This document shows, in pieces, positions 37,301 to 45,732 of a stretch of DNA of 64,000 bases. Below the pieces are notes generated by a model, which was given only the letters and a program-made list of their open reading frames with translations, did not search any database and had not been told where the DNA came from. The position numbers and the translations under genes were made by a program. The DNA comes from Methylomonas koyamae (GTDB lineage Bacteria > Pseudomonadota > Gammaproteobacteria > Methylococcales > Methylomonadaceae), in assembly GCF_019669905.1 (NCBI RefSeq), contig NZ_AP019777.1:1-64000 (forward strand), given 5' to 3'. The first letter of the stretch is position 1, and each line of letters starts with the position of its first letter.

Positions 37301-37690
37301 CGTGAAGCGGTTGTTGGCAGGGGTGTCCCAGTCGATGTAGCGAATCGTCTGGCCGCGGCCTCCGTCCCAGCCGGGCAGACCTTCAACGGTCAGGCCACGG
37401 ATCAATAAAGCGGTGGCCTTTTCGTTGGCCTCCATCAACTTGTGCGTGCCCAGCCGGGTGATGGCGGCAACGGTTTCTTGCAGCCGTGCCTCATCCAGCC
37501 AGGGCAAACCGTCAGGCCCGGGATTCAGCGCGCGCAATTGTTCGCGCAGCAAACTCTCCTGAATCACCTCGGCAAAGCCGGTGCGGCCCGTGACCGACGG
37601 GTCGTCCAGGCTGCCTTCGATATGCCTCCAACCCAGCGCCTGCAACTGGGCCACGAAAGGTTTTTCTACATCGTCGAGTTCCCAGCCCAT
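34355..37690 (-). CDS. hsdR: Type I restriction enzyme, HsdR subunit
   Basis: 1111 residues. The N-terminal nuclease domain carries PDLVLLVNG..VVAECKSP (PD-(D/E)xK type, about 150-172); the motor domain has Walker A TQGSGKSLT, DEAHRTQ, the SAT-like and GFTGTPI motifs and helicase motif VI region QAIARVNR; a helical C-terminal domain binds the methylase core. HsdR translocates DNA and cuts it at a distance when the HsdMS target is unmethylated. Its start codon shares a base with the YhcG stop, and the M48 gene follows after 4 bases. It looks complete and active. Confidence 0.96.
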   Translation of the reverse strand: MGWELDDVEKPFVAQLQALGWRHIEGSLDDPSVTGRTGFAEVIQESLLREQLRALNPGPDGLPWLDEARLQETVAAITRLGTHKLMEANEKATALLIRGLTVEGLPGWDGGRGQTIRYIDWDTPANNRFTVINQYRVDCPPGFNSAKQFIVPDLVLLVNGIPLVVAECKSPSIPEPLAEAVDQLRRYSNQRKAAFEVDDNEGNEPLFATNQLLVASSFDEARVGCVGAAFEHYAQWKTVVGPDGAGSELEVAHGLGKSALSEQERLIAGLLTPAHLLDVVQNFMLFMQAGGQTIKTVCRYQQYRAVNRALVRLKTGLTRRQHGEHDQRGGIIWHTQGSGKSLTMVFLVRKMRADAQLRRFKVIVITDRKDLQGQLSATATLTGEVVDVAESTAGVKELARRKGPGLIFATIQKYRDSDIAGDAPLTADDLPKVEQPKAGYKADEKFEVLNEDDSILVLVDEAHRTQAGDLHANLLAGLPNCARIGFTGTPIIMGEKKRTHEIFGEFIDRYTIKEAEADGATVPVLYEGRTANGAIKDGASLDELFEDLFRQHTPEELEAIKQKYATKGHIFDAPALIADKARDIIRHYVTNILPNGYKAQVVAYSRLAAIRYFEALQQARDELLAEAQALSTEDKGLDDEALCQRPAKVQALVQAWRYRDTLARIEFAPIISGSNNDDPAWKRWTDGTAHEQLLKRFKKPLLLGDSKGAKPEKTDPLAFLVVKSMLLTGFDAPIEGVMYLDRPIREAELLQAIARVNRTGFGKRCGIVVDYYGVAQHLKEALAAYADEDVAGALASLKDEVPVLRDRHLRVVDLFRRHGIESLDDAEACVEALGSEKLRAEFAVKLKAFLASLDTVLPRPEGLPYSGDAKRLAYIYARARNRYKDTPVLGKDIGAKVRKLIDDHVISLGIDPKIPPIQLSDAEFDSHVARAANDRAKASEMEHAIRSHIRKHTDEDPVLYRKLSERLNDILKNLGEQWNEVIAQLQKIIDELRTGKAGTADAPSDLPEHCAPFLRTVLDVVSAGQTPTATELLRLKDVTVELVNLLVDELKANPKIWSPSKMPDQENLRDGVLFEHLMRLRPPLVDTDKAGVLADKLMEQARASHDKLVQV

Positions 37691-38751
37691 CAGTCGTTCT
37701 CCGTGTCGGGCTCATCGGACAGAGCGCCCAGTTCCCGTTCAATTTGTTCAATGCTGGGCAGGCCGGTTTGCAGTTCCGCCGGTAGCGATTCCAGCAGTTT
37801 GTATTCGGCAATACCCATGGGCTGGTTTTTCTCGCGCAGAGCGTATTCGGCCACCACCTTGTTTTTGCTTTTGCACAGCAGCAAACCAATGGTCGGGTTG
37901 TCGTGCTCGTTCTTAACCTGGGCATCCACCACGGTGAGATAGAAGCTCAATTGCCCAAGGTGCTCGGGTTTAAATTTATCCGCCTTCAGCTCAATCACCA
38001 CATAGCTACGTAATTTCAGGTGATAGAACAACAGGTCAATAAAAAAATCATCGCCGCCTACTTCTAAATGCACCTGCCGCCCTACAAAGGCAAAGCCCGC
38101 GCCCAGTTCCAGAAGAAAGCGGGTAATGTGCTGCACCAAGCCGGACTCGATCTCCCGTTCGTCGGCATCTTTGCCCAAACGCAAGAAATCAAACAAATAA
38201 GGGTCTTTTAGTGACTGCCGCGCCAAATCCGTGCCCGGCGGGGGGATACGTTGGACGAAGTTGGTAACCGCCTTGCCTTCACGTTCCAGAAAACGGGTTT
38301 CGATCTGCATTTCCAGAATTGAACGGGACCAACCATGTTCAATGGCCCGCTGGGCATAAGCCAGCCGTTGTTCTGCGTTTTTTAATTTGCTGAGCAACAC
38401 CAGATTGTGGCCCCAAGGCAATTGTCCAACAGGCTGTTGGACAATTGCCTGCTCCGGCCAAGCCTCGGCAAAAGCGCGCATATACATCAAGTTAGCGCGG
38501 GAAAAGCCCTTCATGTCCGGGAAGGCGGTGCGTAAATCATGCGCCAGCCGTTCGATGACCTTGGCGCCCCAGCCTTCCCGGCCTTGCCGCTCCAAAATGT
38601 CGCGGCCAATCTGCCAGTACAACAGCACCAGCTCGCGGTTCACCGCCAGCGCGGCGCGCTGCTGGGCGGAGTGGATGCGCATCTTCAGCTCGGCCAGCCA
38701 GTCGGTGTAACCGCTGGGGGGCGGGGTGAGGGAAACGGGGCGGTCGGTCAT
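37690..38751 (-). CDS. YhcG-family (DUF1016) PD-(D/E)xK nuclease
   Basis: 353 residues with the N-terminal DUF1016 helical domain (LLYWQIGRDILERQGREGWGAKVIERLAHDLRTAFPDMKGFSRANL, about 45-90) and the C-terminal nuclease domain: FFIDLLFYHLKLRSYVVIELKADKF, where the D..ExK residues form the active site (about 243-267). Members are predicted nucleases often located inside type I restriction loci, with a supposed role in DNA repair or anti-phage defence. The start overlaps the hsdS stop (ATGA) and the stop touches hsdR, so it is a true part of this operon. Confidence 0.92.
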   Translation of the reverse strand: MTDRPVSLTPPPSGYTDWLAELKMRIHSAQQRAALAVNRELVLLYWQIGRDILERQGREGWGAKVIERLAHDLRTAFPDMKGFSRANLMYMRAFAEAWPEQAIVQQPVGQLPWGHNLVLLSKLKNAEQRLAYAQRAIEHGWSRSILEMQIETRFLEREGKAVTNFVQRIPPPGTDLARQSLKDPYLFDFLRLGKDADEREIESGLVQHITRFLLELGAGFAFVGRQVHLEVGGDDFFIDLLFYHLKLRSYVVIELKADKFKPEHLGQLSFYLTVVDAQVKNEHDNPTIGLLLCKSKNKVVAEYALREKNQPMGIAEYKLLESLPAELQTGLPSIEQIERELGALSDEPDTEND

Positions 38752-39989
38752 GGGATGGTTCCCTCTAGCAGGGGCGTGACGCGGACGCGGCCGGTGAGGA
38801 GATCGTCCATTAGGCCGGATTTTTTTTTAATCAGTTTGTTTAGTGTTCGCCTCTCACATGCCAGTTTGCTCATTGAAGCATCTAAAATCTTTGCAATAGC
38901 ATCCGCTTCTTCGACAGGAGGGCATGGGACGATTAGAAGCCTTACCGTCTCAATACCCAAGGCGGGTTGGGAAGTTGTATTCGTAACCTCCAATATCTGC
39001 TTTTCAAATTGCCGAGAGTCGACGAAGTGAAAAAGAAAAGAGCTATTGTGTTTTGGCTGGATCAGTAAAACATTTGCCGTAAGCGCGTAGCGACCTTTTG
39101 AAAGTAGCTTGGGTTGCCCTATGGTTCCAATTTTTCCGTAGATTATGTCGCCTTGCCTTACAGAGAAGCGACGCTCCTGCTTTTCCAGTGCGCTCCAAAT
39201 TACTTTTCTGCATGTTGTTATATTGATTTCCCCGGTGTCATCGAAATCACCAATTCCAATATAAGGTGCTCCTTCCTCCTGCTCTCTGGGAGTCCTGTGA
39301 TCTGGTTGAGGATCAACAACATCTGCAACATGTTGCAACGTTCGCACATCCCACTCCTTCGGAATCCATCCCAGCGGCGACTGCTTGTAGAGATGCGGCG
39401 CCTCGCTCTGGGAGGGGCGCAGTTCGCCGTTGGCGGCTATGCCACGCGTCAGCAGGTCGTCAAGCAGGGCCTGCTGCACGGCCTTGAGTTTGGCGATGAT
39501 CGCCTCGGTTTCGTGGATGGCGGTGTCGAGGGTGTCGAGGACGTTGGCTATTCCTTCTTGCTCAGATTCGATGGGAAGGTTGATCTCAATCCGTCTGAGT
39601 TCGCCTTGAGTCAGTTTTGTTCTGGTCCCTCCTACGATGTATTTTCGGATGTCTTTGTTTACTATGCTCCAAAAAATGAAGCTCTGACATACGCCAGTTT
39701 TTGCCCGGATGATGTGAGCATGATTATTGACCCAAGACGGGCCATCGATTCGGTATGCGATTGGCCGGGTAGCAAAGTCGTCGAAATTTCCGCCGTCTTC
39801 AGCCAATAGGATGAGTGGCTCATTGAAAAGAGGTCGGTCAATCCAACCTTGAAAGCCGTTCGCACCGTAGTACGGAACCGTGCCCGCACGGCCCATACGT
39901 TCCGTCCCATTGATTGGGACTCGGAGGTTGTCCAAGATGTCTACCACATCCGCTAACTGAGCTGTTGGAAACGGCGATGCCTCAGACAT
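38748..39989 (-). CDS. hsdS: Type I restriction enzyme specificity subunit HsdS
   Basis: 413 residues with the two-half HsdS plan: TRD1 (about 1-135), a conserved spacer helix (EGIANVLDTLDTAIHETEAIIAKLKAVQQALLDDLLTRG, about 145-183), TRD2 (about 195-350) and the second helix (ADAIAKILDASMSKLACERRTLNKLIKKKSGLMDDLLTGRV). It sets the bipartite recognition sequence; the target cannot be read from sequence. TRD2 DNA (about 38.82-39.30 kb) is visibly more AT-rich than its surroundings, a sign of TRD exchange. The first codons overlap a diverged copy of the hsdM 3' end, evidence of an earlier hsdM-hsdS overlap. Confidence 0.95.
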   Translation of the reverse strand: MSEASPFPTAQLADVVDILDNLRVPINGTERMGRAGTVPYYGANGFQGWIDRPLFNEPLILLAEDGGNFDDFATRPIAYRIDGPSWVNNHAHIIRAKTGVCQSFIFWSIVNKDIRKYIVGGTRTKLTQGELRRIEINLPIESEQEGIANVLDTLDTAIHETEAIIAKLKAVQQALLDDLLTRGIAANGELRPSQSEAPHLYKQSPLGWIPKEWDVRTLQHVADVVDPQPDHRTPREQEEGAPYIGIGDFDDTGEINITTCRKVIWSALEKQERRFSVRQGDIIYGKIGTIGQPKLLSKGRYALTANVLLIQPKHNSSFLFHFVDSRQFEKQILEVTNTTSQPALGIETVRLLIVPCPPVEEADAIAKILDASMSKLACERRTLNKLIKKKSGLMDDLLTGRVRVTPLLEGTIP

Positions 39990-40020
39990 ACCTCAACCCC
40001 TTCAAGAATCCCTGCAACAC
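39988..40020 (-). repeat. Diverged copy of the hsdM 3' end
   Basis: Minus-strand codons read VLQGFLKGLRYV-stop and overlap the hsdS ATG. The present hsdM at 40494 ends [16 protein letters not shown]. Over 36 bases 28 are identical. The copy lies on the far side of the GIY-YIG unit. Confidence 0.75.
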
Positions 40021-40024
40021 AGAA

Positions 40025-40100
40025 GTCGTCATTCCCGCGAATGCGGGAATCCAGCGAGGGTTGAGGGCGCGTGCTGGGTCCCCGTTTTCACGGGGACGAC
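40025..40100. repeat. Interspersed palindromic repeat pair
   Basis: ATTCCCGCGA/ATGCGGGAAT (40031-40050) and GTCCCCG-TTTTCA-CGGGGAC (40078-40097) form two hairpins. The first, in the form GTCATTCCCGCG..GGGAATCCAG, is a sequence type scattered in many proteobacteria. It lies directly after the GIY-YIG stop and may also serve as its terminator. Confidence 0.7.
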
Positions 40101-40103
40101 GGA

Positions 40104-40397
40104 TTAGGGCATTTTGATGTCCTCCCACAGATCGCGCCAGTTTGGGTTTTGGTGTTCGATTAAATCCAGCTTCCATTTACGGTTCCATTTTTTCAACTGC
40201 TTTTCGCGGGTAATTGCGGCGTTCATGTCGGCATGCAGCTCGTAGTAAACCAAGGTATGCACACGGTACTGTTTGGTAAAACCTTCGACCAGGTCGTTTT
40301 TGTGTTGCCAAATTCGTTGTACTAAATTACTGGTAACGCCGATGTATAAGGTGCCGTTGCGTTGGCTGGCGAGGATGTATACGGCAGGTTGTTTCAT
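40104..40397 (-). CDS. GIY-YIG nuclease domain protein
   Basis: 97 residues, the full size of the small UPF0213-like GIY-YIG family: VYILASQRNGTLYIGVTSNLVQRIWQHK contains the YIL..LYIGVT pair and the catalytic Arg, and a later Glu in TREKQLKKWNRKWKLDLIE completes the site. The family contains predicted DNA endonucleases, some in mobile contexts. It sits between hsdM and hsdS, which normally touch, flanked by palindromic repeats and by two versions of the hsdM 3' end, so it appears to have been inserted into the operon. It may be carried by a repeat-associated element. Confidence 0.9.
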   Translation of the reverse strand: MKQPAVYILASQRNGTLYIGVTSNLVQRIWQHKNDLVEGFTKQYRVHTLVYYELHADMNAAITREKQLKKWNRKWKLDLIEHQNPNWRDLWEDIKMP

Positions 40398-40493
40398 TGG
40401 GTTGCGGCAACCAGCAATTTTAAGTCATTCATGCGAATAGCCTTACCATCCATGGCTTCTGGGTTCCGGAAATCCCTGCCGGAACGACGGCCG

Positions 40494-42998
40494 TTAAACG
40501 TATCCCAACCCGCTCAAAAACCCCTGCAACACCTTGACTGCCTCATCGCGCTTGCTTTCAATTTCGGTCAGCGTTACCCGGTACTTATCCCACCAGTTCT
40601 CGAACGCGGCGACGATGCCCTTGCGCTGTGCGGCGATGTAGCGCTCGACGATGGCTTTCATGTCGTTATGCAGGATGGTCAACAGCAACTCGGCAGCGGC
40701 TTCCATCGTCAGGCCATCCACTGCGTCGTCGATGTGCTGCTTGAAGCTATCGTTTTTGGCCTTGAGTTGTTTCTTGACGGCGGCGAGTTCTTTCTTCCAC
40801 GCTTTGAGCTGTTCTTCGTCCACGGCGTTTTCTTCGTCAGCCTCGTCCTCCGCCGCCTCGGCGGTTTCGCCGTCCTCGCCTTCGGCAGCCTTGGGGCTGG
40901 CGGCCTTGATCTGGCTGTCCAGTTCGGCCTTTTGGGCTTCCAGTTCGGTGATGGCCTCGACGAAATCACTCATCAGGAACTTGACCAGTTTGTGCTCCAG
41001 CGGGCTTTCCTTGCTGGCTTTGTCTTCCAGCGCGGTGACGATGCTGGTGCGCCAGGCGTCGGCCACGCCTTTGGCGCCGCGCGCCATCAGGGTGAGGAAG
41101 TCGTACTTGGTTTGGTACCAAAAGCCGGCCACAATGCCGCGCACCTGGAAGGGATCGAGCAGGCCGATGGTTTCCAGACTTTGGCTGAAGCTGGCCAGCA
41201 GGTCGTTACGCAAGGCCACCAGGCTGGCGGCGTTGTCCATTTGCCCGGATAGGGCGGTGATGCGGCCGCTGTGTTCTTGCCACCATTGCTCGAAGGCAGC
41301 GCGGATGGCGGCCTCTTTGGCCACCAAGCCGGCATTGGTTTCGATAGCGGGCTTGAGAGCCTGCCGCTTGTCGAGGGCGGGTACAAAGTCGAAATACTTG
41401 GAGTCGCGTTCCACCAGCAGGTCTAGCGGATTTAAGCCGTGGGCGTTGAACAAACTGAATTTGTAGGCCACCTCTGACTTGGGTATGCCGCCGACCAGAT
41501 GGGCGCGCACGTCGTGCGGCTCGGGCGGTGGGGCGTTATCGGCATAGCGGCGAATGTTGAGGTTGTAGTCATTCTCTTTCAGCGCGGCGTTGGCGACGAT
41601 GGCCGAGAAGCCGTCGATTTGTTTGAACTCATCAAAAGTCGTGACGATTTTCTCGATGTGCTCGGGCAGCAGGTAGTTCTGGGCGCGGCCTTCGAAAAAT
41701 TCGCGGTCGGCATTGATGAATAGCACCTTGCCCTGGCGCTCGGCGGGTTTGCCGCTGACGCGGTGGGCGCCGTTCTGCACCTGCTGGCGCAACACCAGAA
41801 TGCAGGCGGGAATGCCGGTGCCGTAGAACAGGTTGGGGGCGACGCCGATGACGGCTTCGAGCAAGTCGTCTTCGATGATGCCGGCGCGGATGGTTTTTTC
41901 CTCGCCGCCCCGGAACAGTACGCCATGCGGCATGACCGTGGCTACCATGCCGCCGTCGCGGGTGACCGCCAGCATGTGCTGCAGAAACATCAGGTCGGCC
42001 TTTTTGGCGCCCAGCGGCACCTGGCCGTAGCGGAAGCGCTCGGCTTCGAATTTGGGTTTCCAGGCCGGCTTACCGTCGGCATCTTTCTCGGTATTGCCCC
42101 AGTGGATGGAAAACGGCGGATTGGTCAGCACCCGGTCGAAGTGCATCAACTCGCCGCCTTCGACGTGCTGTGGCTCGGCCAGCGTGTCCTCGTTTTGCAG
42201 GTTGGCGGTGCTGATGCCGTGCAACAACATGTTCATTTTGGCGATGGACCACACCGTGCCGTTAAATTCCTGGCCGAACAGGTTAGCCTTGCGGCCGTCT
42301 TCGCCATGCTCGTCGACGAATTCCTTGGCGGCGATCAGCATGCCGCCGGAGCCGCAGCAGGGGTCGTAGATGTCGTGTTTCAGTTCGGGCTTGATCAGTC
42401 GCACCATCATCCGCACCACCGAGCGCGGCGTATAGAACTCGCCGCCTTTCTTGCCGGCCGAATCGGCGAATTCGCCAATCAGGTATTCGTAGGCTGCGCC
42501 CAGCAGGTCGGGAAACTCAAAGTCTTCGTTGCGCAGCCGGTACAGGCTGAAATGGGTGATGAGCTGCTGCAGCTTGATATCGGGGATTTTGCTCTGGCCG
42601 ATCTTGCGGGTGAAGTCGATATGCTCCAGTACGTCGTAGAGGCTGACGTTTTCGCCCTCGATCCCGGCCAGCGCTTTGCTTAGAAGATTGCCGACGTTGG
42701 TTTGGCGCGAGTTGTCGACCAAGTAGCTGTAGCGCGACTCTTTCGGCACCCAGAAATAGCCGTCTTTTTTGTACCAACGTTTGTTCTCGGCCGAGGCTTC
42801 CGCTTCGGCGAGCGGCTTGCCTGCATTGAGTTCGAGCTGGATCACTTCTTCTCGGCGCTGTTCGAACACGTCGGAACAACGCTTGAGGAACAGCATCCCG
42901 AAGATGTATTCCTTGAATTCGGAGGCATCCATCTTGCCGCGTAGGATATCGGCGGCTTTGAAAAGGTGGCGTTCTAGTTGAGGTAAGGTTAAGGGCAT
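40494..42998 (-). CDS. hsdM: Type I restriction enzyme methylase subunit HsdM
   Basis: 834 residues, longer than the usual 500. The N-terminal helical domain ([42 protein letters not shown]) precedes the N6-adenine methylase core with motif [12 protein letters not shown] (about 215-225) and catalytic NPPF (about 292-295). The extra C-terminal 300 residues hold helices and an acidic low-complexity stretch ([18 protein letters not shown], about 712-729) followed by a Lys-rich coiled coil. This is the large-HsdM subfamily. It is the first gene of the operon; about 1 kb of non-coding DNA lies upstream. Confidence 0.95.
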   Translation of the reverse strand: MPLTLPQLERHLFKAADILRGKMDASEFKEYIFGMLFLKRCSDVFEQRREEVIQLELNAGKPLAEAEASAENKRWYKKDGYFWVPKESRYSYLVDNSRQTNVGNLLSKALAGIEGENVSLYDVLEHIDFTRKIGQSKIPDIKLQQLITHFSLYRLRNEDFEFPDLLGAAYEYLIGEFADSAGKKGGEFYTPRSVVRMMVRLIKPELKHDIYDPCCGSGGMLIAAKEFVDEHGEDGRKANLFGQEFNGTVWSIAKMNMLLHGISTANLQNEDTLAEPQHVEGGELMHFDRVLTNPPFSIHWGNTEKDADGKPAWKPKFEAERFRYGQVPLGAKKADLMFLQHMLAVTRDGGMVATVMPHGVLFRGGEEKTIRAGIIEDDLLEAVIGVAPNLFYGTGIPACILVLRQQVQNGAHRVSGKPAERQGKVLFINADREFFEGRAQNYLLPEHIEKIVTTFDEFKQIDGFSAIVANAALKENDYNLNIRRYADNAPPPEPHDVRAHLVGGIPKSEVAYKFSLFNAHGLNPLDLLVERDSKYFDFVPALDKRQALKPAIETNAGLVAKEAAIRAAFEQWWQEHSGRITALSGQMDNAASLVALRNDLLASFSQSLETIGLLDPFQVRGIVAGFWYQTKYDFLTLMARGAKGVADAWRTSIVTALEDKASKESPLEHKLVKFLMSDFVEAITELEAQKAELDSQIKAASPKAAEGEDGETAEAAEDEADEENAVDEEQLKAWKKELAAVKKQLKAKNDSFKQHIDDAVDGLTMEAAAELLLTILHNDMKAIVERYIAAQRKGIVAAFENWWDKYRVTLTEIESKRDEAVKVLQGFLSGLGYV

Positions 42999-43971
42999 TT
43001 AGCGTTCCTACTATTCATTGGCTTGATAGTAACAATTAATCTTTGTTTTGAAGATAGTTCGGTCGATTGGCTTGCTGTATAGCTTTTGGGGCGCAGGCTC
43101 TAGTCGCTTGGTTTTTCAACGGAATCCTCTGCCTGCTATTGCACTACGTTTTCAGGAATTAACGACTCAAGCAGATTTGGAAATGTGGCCGGCCATCGAA
43201 AATAAAGCACTTGCCCCAAGCTTGAGTAACCGCCGCTGCAGATTTCCCGTTTTTTTGGGGCGCACTTACCGAAGGTAGCGAAGGTAAGACCTGCCAGCCG
43301 TGTAAAGACTCTTGGTCAAAAACTGCTGCTACGGTGTCGGAAATAAGACAAAGATCTGACTGGAAATTTAGCATTTGCAGCTAAGTGTCTGACAGCAAAA
43401 AAGGTTGTAACGTTATCCACAAAAACTGTGGATAACACTGGGGATAAAAAGTTTTTTAAGCCGCTAAATGCCTAATTTTTGGGGCGTTTGCTTAGATTGA
43501 CTCGATTTTAGCCACGAATTTATCTAATTCAAAATCAATAACTTACACGCGAAAAAGCATGGCTTGGAGACTAAGATCGCACCATGATTGCGCATCGATA
43601 GTGTCAAGTGGTTTTTTGTGAATAATTAAAATAAATGCCTTGCATTTTTCCATGTGCCGTCTAGCCCTTTTTCGCCCAAAACCATGTTAACTATGTTTGC
43701 CGCCCGGTCATTCCTTTGTCATTAACTACCCTGTTAATGTCGCTATTTGAGCGCCAAAACCAGCCAATGCTTTGGTCGTGTTTCCCGACGATCGGATTGA
43801 TTCAGCACTCAATAAAGGCTTCTTCTAGCTCAATTAGTGGCTGGAATGGTTTTTCATCAACCTGTCAGGCCAATGCGTTTTCCATCGTTATGCCATCATT
43901 CAAATGATGGTAGGTGGGTTCGAACTGCGTGATACTGGTGTCGCACATTTCCGCGTTTGTGCAGCTTTATG
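42999..43971. other. Non-coding region upstream of hsdM
   Basis: Nearly 1 kb without a convincing gene. Short frames at 43048-43278 and 43716-43907 have poor composition. The stretch is AT-richer than the surroundings and holds the DnaA-box pair at 43413. It presumably contains the hsdM promoter. Confidence 0.5.
43413..43447. promoter_or_regulatory. DnaA-box cluster
   Basis: TTATCCACA (43413-43421) and TGTGGATAA (43427-43435) are two perfect consensus boxes in inverted orientation with a 5-base gap; TGGGGATAA (43439-43447) is a one-mismatch third copy. AT-rich DNA follows (AAAGTTTTTTAAG and beyond). It could bind DnaA for titration or local regulation. Confidence 0.65.
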
Positions 43972-44009
43972 GAAAAAACACAGCAAAAGCGGCTGTTGTT
44001 TTTGCTGTG
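43972..44009 (-). terminator. Rho-independent terminator of guaA
   Basis: On the minus strand CACAGCAAAA and TTTTGCTGTG form a 10-bp stem with an 11-base loop, followed by TTTTTTCC. It lies 57 bases past the guaA stop. Confidence 0.88.
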
Positions 44010-44065
44010 CGAAACCTTTGTGTAACTTTAATTGTTAATTAATTCAAATAATTAACTTTAAGTTA

Positions 44066-45655
44066 TTACTCCCACTCAATCGTCGCCGGCGGCTTGCCGG
44101 AAATGTCGTAAGTCACCCTGGAAATCCCCGGTACTTCGTTGATGATGCGGCGGGATACCAAATCCAAAAAGTCGTAAGGCAAATGCGCCCAACGGGCGGT
44201 CATGAAGTCTATGGTTTCGACGGCGCGCAGGGCCACGACGTAGTCGTATCTGCGGCCGTCGCCCATCACGCCGACCGATTTGACCGGCAGGAACACCGCG
44301 AAGGCTTGGCTGACTTGGTTGTACAAATCATGGCGATACAGTTCTTCGATGAAGATGGCGTCGGCTTTGCGCAGCAGGTCGGCGTAGGATTTTTTGACTT
44401 CGCCGAGAATGCGCACGCCCAGGCCGGGGCCGGGGAAGGGGTGGCGGTAGATCATGTCGGCGGGCAGGCCCAGTTCCAGGCCGAGTTTGCGGACTTCGTC
44501 CTTGAACAGTTCGCGCAAGGGTTCGACCAGTTTCAAGGTCATGTTTTCCGGCAGGCCGCCGACGTTGTGGTGGGATTTGATCAAATGCGCCTTGCCGCTC
44601 TTGGCGCCGGCCGATTCGATTACGTCCGGGTAAATCGTGCCTTGCGCCAGCCACCGAGCATCGGTCAGTTTGCCGGCTTCCTCGTCGAAAATCTCGACGA
44701 ACAGCCCGCCGATGATCTTGCGTTTTTGTTCCGGGTCGTTGACGCCGGACAGCGCGGCCATGTAGCGGGCCTCGGCATCGACGCGGATGACTTTGATGCC
44801 CATGTGCTGAGCGAACATTGCCATGACCTGGTCGCCCTCGTGCAGGCGCAGCAGGCCGGTATCGACGAAGACACAGGTCAGTTGCTCGCCGATAGCTCGA
44901 TGCAGTAAAGCCGCCACCACCGAGGAATCGACGCCGCCGGACAAGCCGAGAATGACTTGGTCGCTACCGACTTTTTCCCGTACCGCGTTAATGCTGTCTT
45001 CGATGATGTTGCTGGCGTTCCACAGCGCCGCGCAGCCGCAGATGTCCAATACGAAACGGCTCAGAATGCGGCCGCCTTGCTTGGTGTGGGTGACTTCCGG
45101 GTGGAATTGCAGCGCGTAGAAATTGCGCTCCTCGTCGGCGATGCCGGCAATCGGCGCGCCGTCGGAGCTGGCGATCAGTTTGAAACCGGCCGGTAGTTCC
45201 ACCACGCGGTCGCCGTGGCTCATCCACACGTCCAGCAGGCCGTAACCTTCCGCCGAGACGTGGTCTTCGATTTCCTTTAACAATTTGGAGTGGCCGCGGG
45301 CGCGGATTTGGGCGTAGCCGAATTCGCGGTGGTCGGACGATTCGACCTTGCCGCCCAATTGCTCGGCCATGGTCTGCATGCCGTAGCAGATACCGAGCAC
45401 CGGCACGCCCAATTCGAACACGGCTTGCGGCGCGCGCGGGGTGTCGCTGCTGGTCACGGTCTCCGGCCCGCCGGACAGGATGATGCCTTTGGCGCCGAAG
45501 TTTTTGACTTCGGCGTCGCTACTGTCGCAGGAATAAATCTCGCAATAGACGCCGATTTCGCGGATGCGGCGGGCGATCAGTTGCGTGTACTGCGAACCGA
45601 AGTCGAGGATCAGGATTTTGTCGGAATGGATGTTGGCGGCGGCAGAATTTGTCAC
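44066..45655 (-). CDS. guaA: GMP synthase (glutamine-hydrolysing)
   Basis: 529 residues. The glutamine amidotransferase half has the nucleophile in GICYGMQ (about 91-97) and the His-Glu pair in [10 protein letters not shown] (about 186-195); the synthetase half has the PP-loop [12 protein letters not shown] (about 239-250) and the C-terminal dimerisation domain ending in PPATIEWE. It converts XMP to GMP. guaB lies 1.1 kb upstream on the same strand with a methyltransferase gene inserted between them. The length equals the family norm. Confidence 0.98.
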   Translation of the reverse strand: MTNSAAANIHSDKILILDFGSQYTQLIARRIREIGVYCEIYSCDSSDAEVKNFGAKGIILSGGPETVTSSDTPRAPQAVFELGVPVLGICYGMQTMAEQLGGKVESSDHREFGYAQIRARGHSKLLKEIEDHVSAEGYGLLDVWMSHGDRVVELPAGFKLIASSDGAPIAGIADEERNFYALQFHPEVTHTKQGGRILSRFVLDICGCAALWNASNIIEDSINAVREKVGSDQVILGLSGGVDSSVVAALLHRAIGEQLTCVFVDTGLLRLHEGDQVMAMFAQHMGIKVIRVDAEARYMAALSGVNDPEQKRKIIGGLFVEIFDEEAGKLTDARWLAQGTIYPDVIESAGAKSGKAHLIKSHHNVGGLPENMTLKLVEPLRELFKDEVRKLGLELGLPADMIYRHPFPGPGLGVRILGEVKKSYADLLRKADAIFIEELYRHDLYNQVSQAFAVFLPVKSVGVMGDGRRYDYVVALRAVETIDFMTARWAHLPYDFLDLVSRRIINEVPGISRVTYDISGKPPATIEWE

Positions 45656-45680
45656 GGGCTAACCTTCGAAGATGCTGGAG

Positions 45681-45702
45681 AGGCCTTAACCGGTTAAGGC
45701 CT
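45681..45702. repeat. 22-bp perfect palindrome upstream of guaA
   Basis: AGGCCTTAACCGGTTAAGGCCT reads the same on both strands. It lies between the methyltransferase stop and the guaA start. Without a T-run it could be an operator or a weak terminator. Confidence 0.6.
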
Positions 45703-45732
45703 GTTTGAATTGGCAAGTAGCGCGGTTGGCTG

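Noticed and set aside
43381..43700. Candidate chromosomal oriC at the DnaA boxes
   Set aside because: Only two or three boxes, no repeated AT-rich 13-mers seen, and 43 kb from dnaA; titration or local regulation is more modest.
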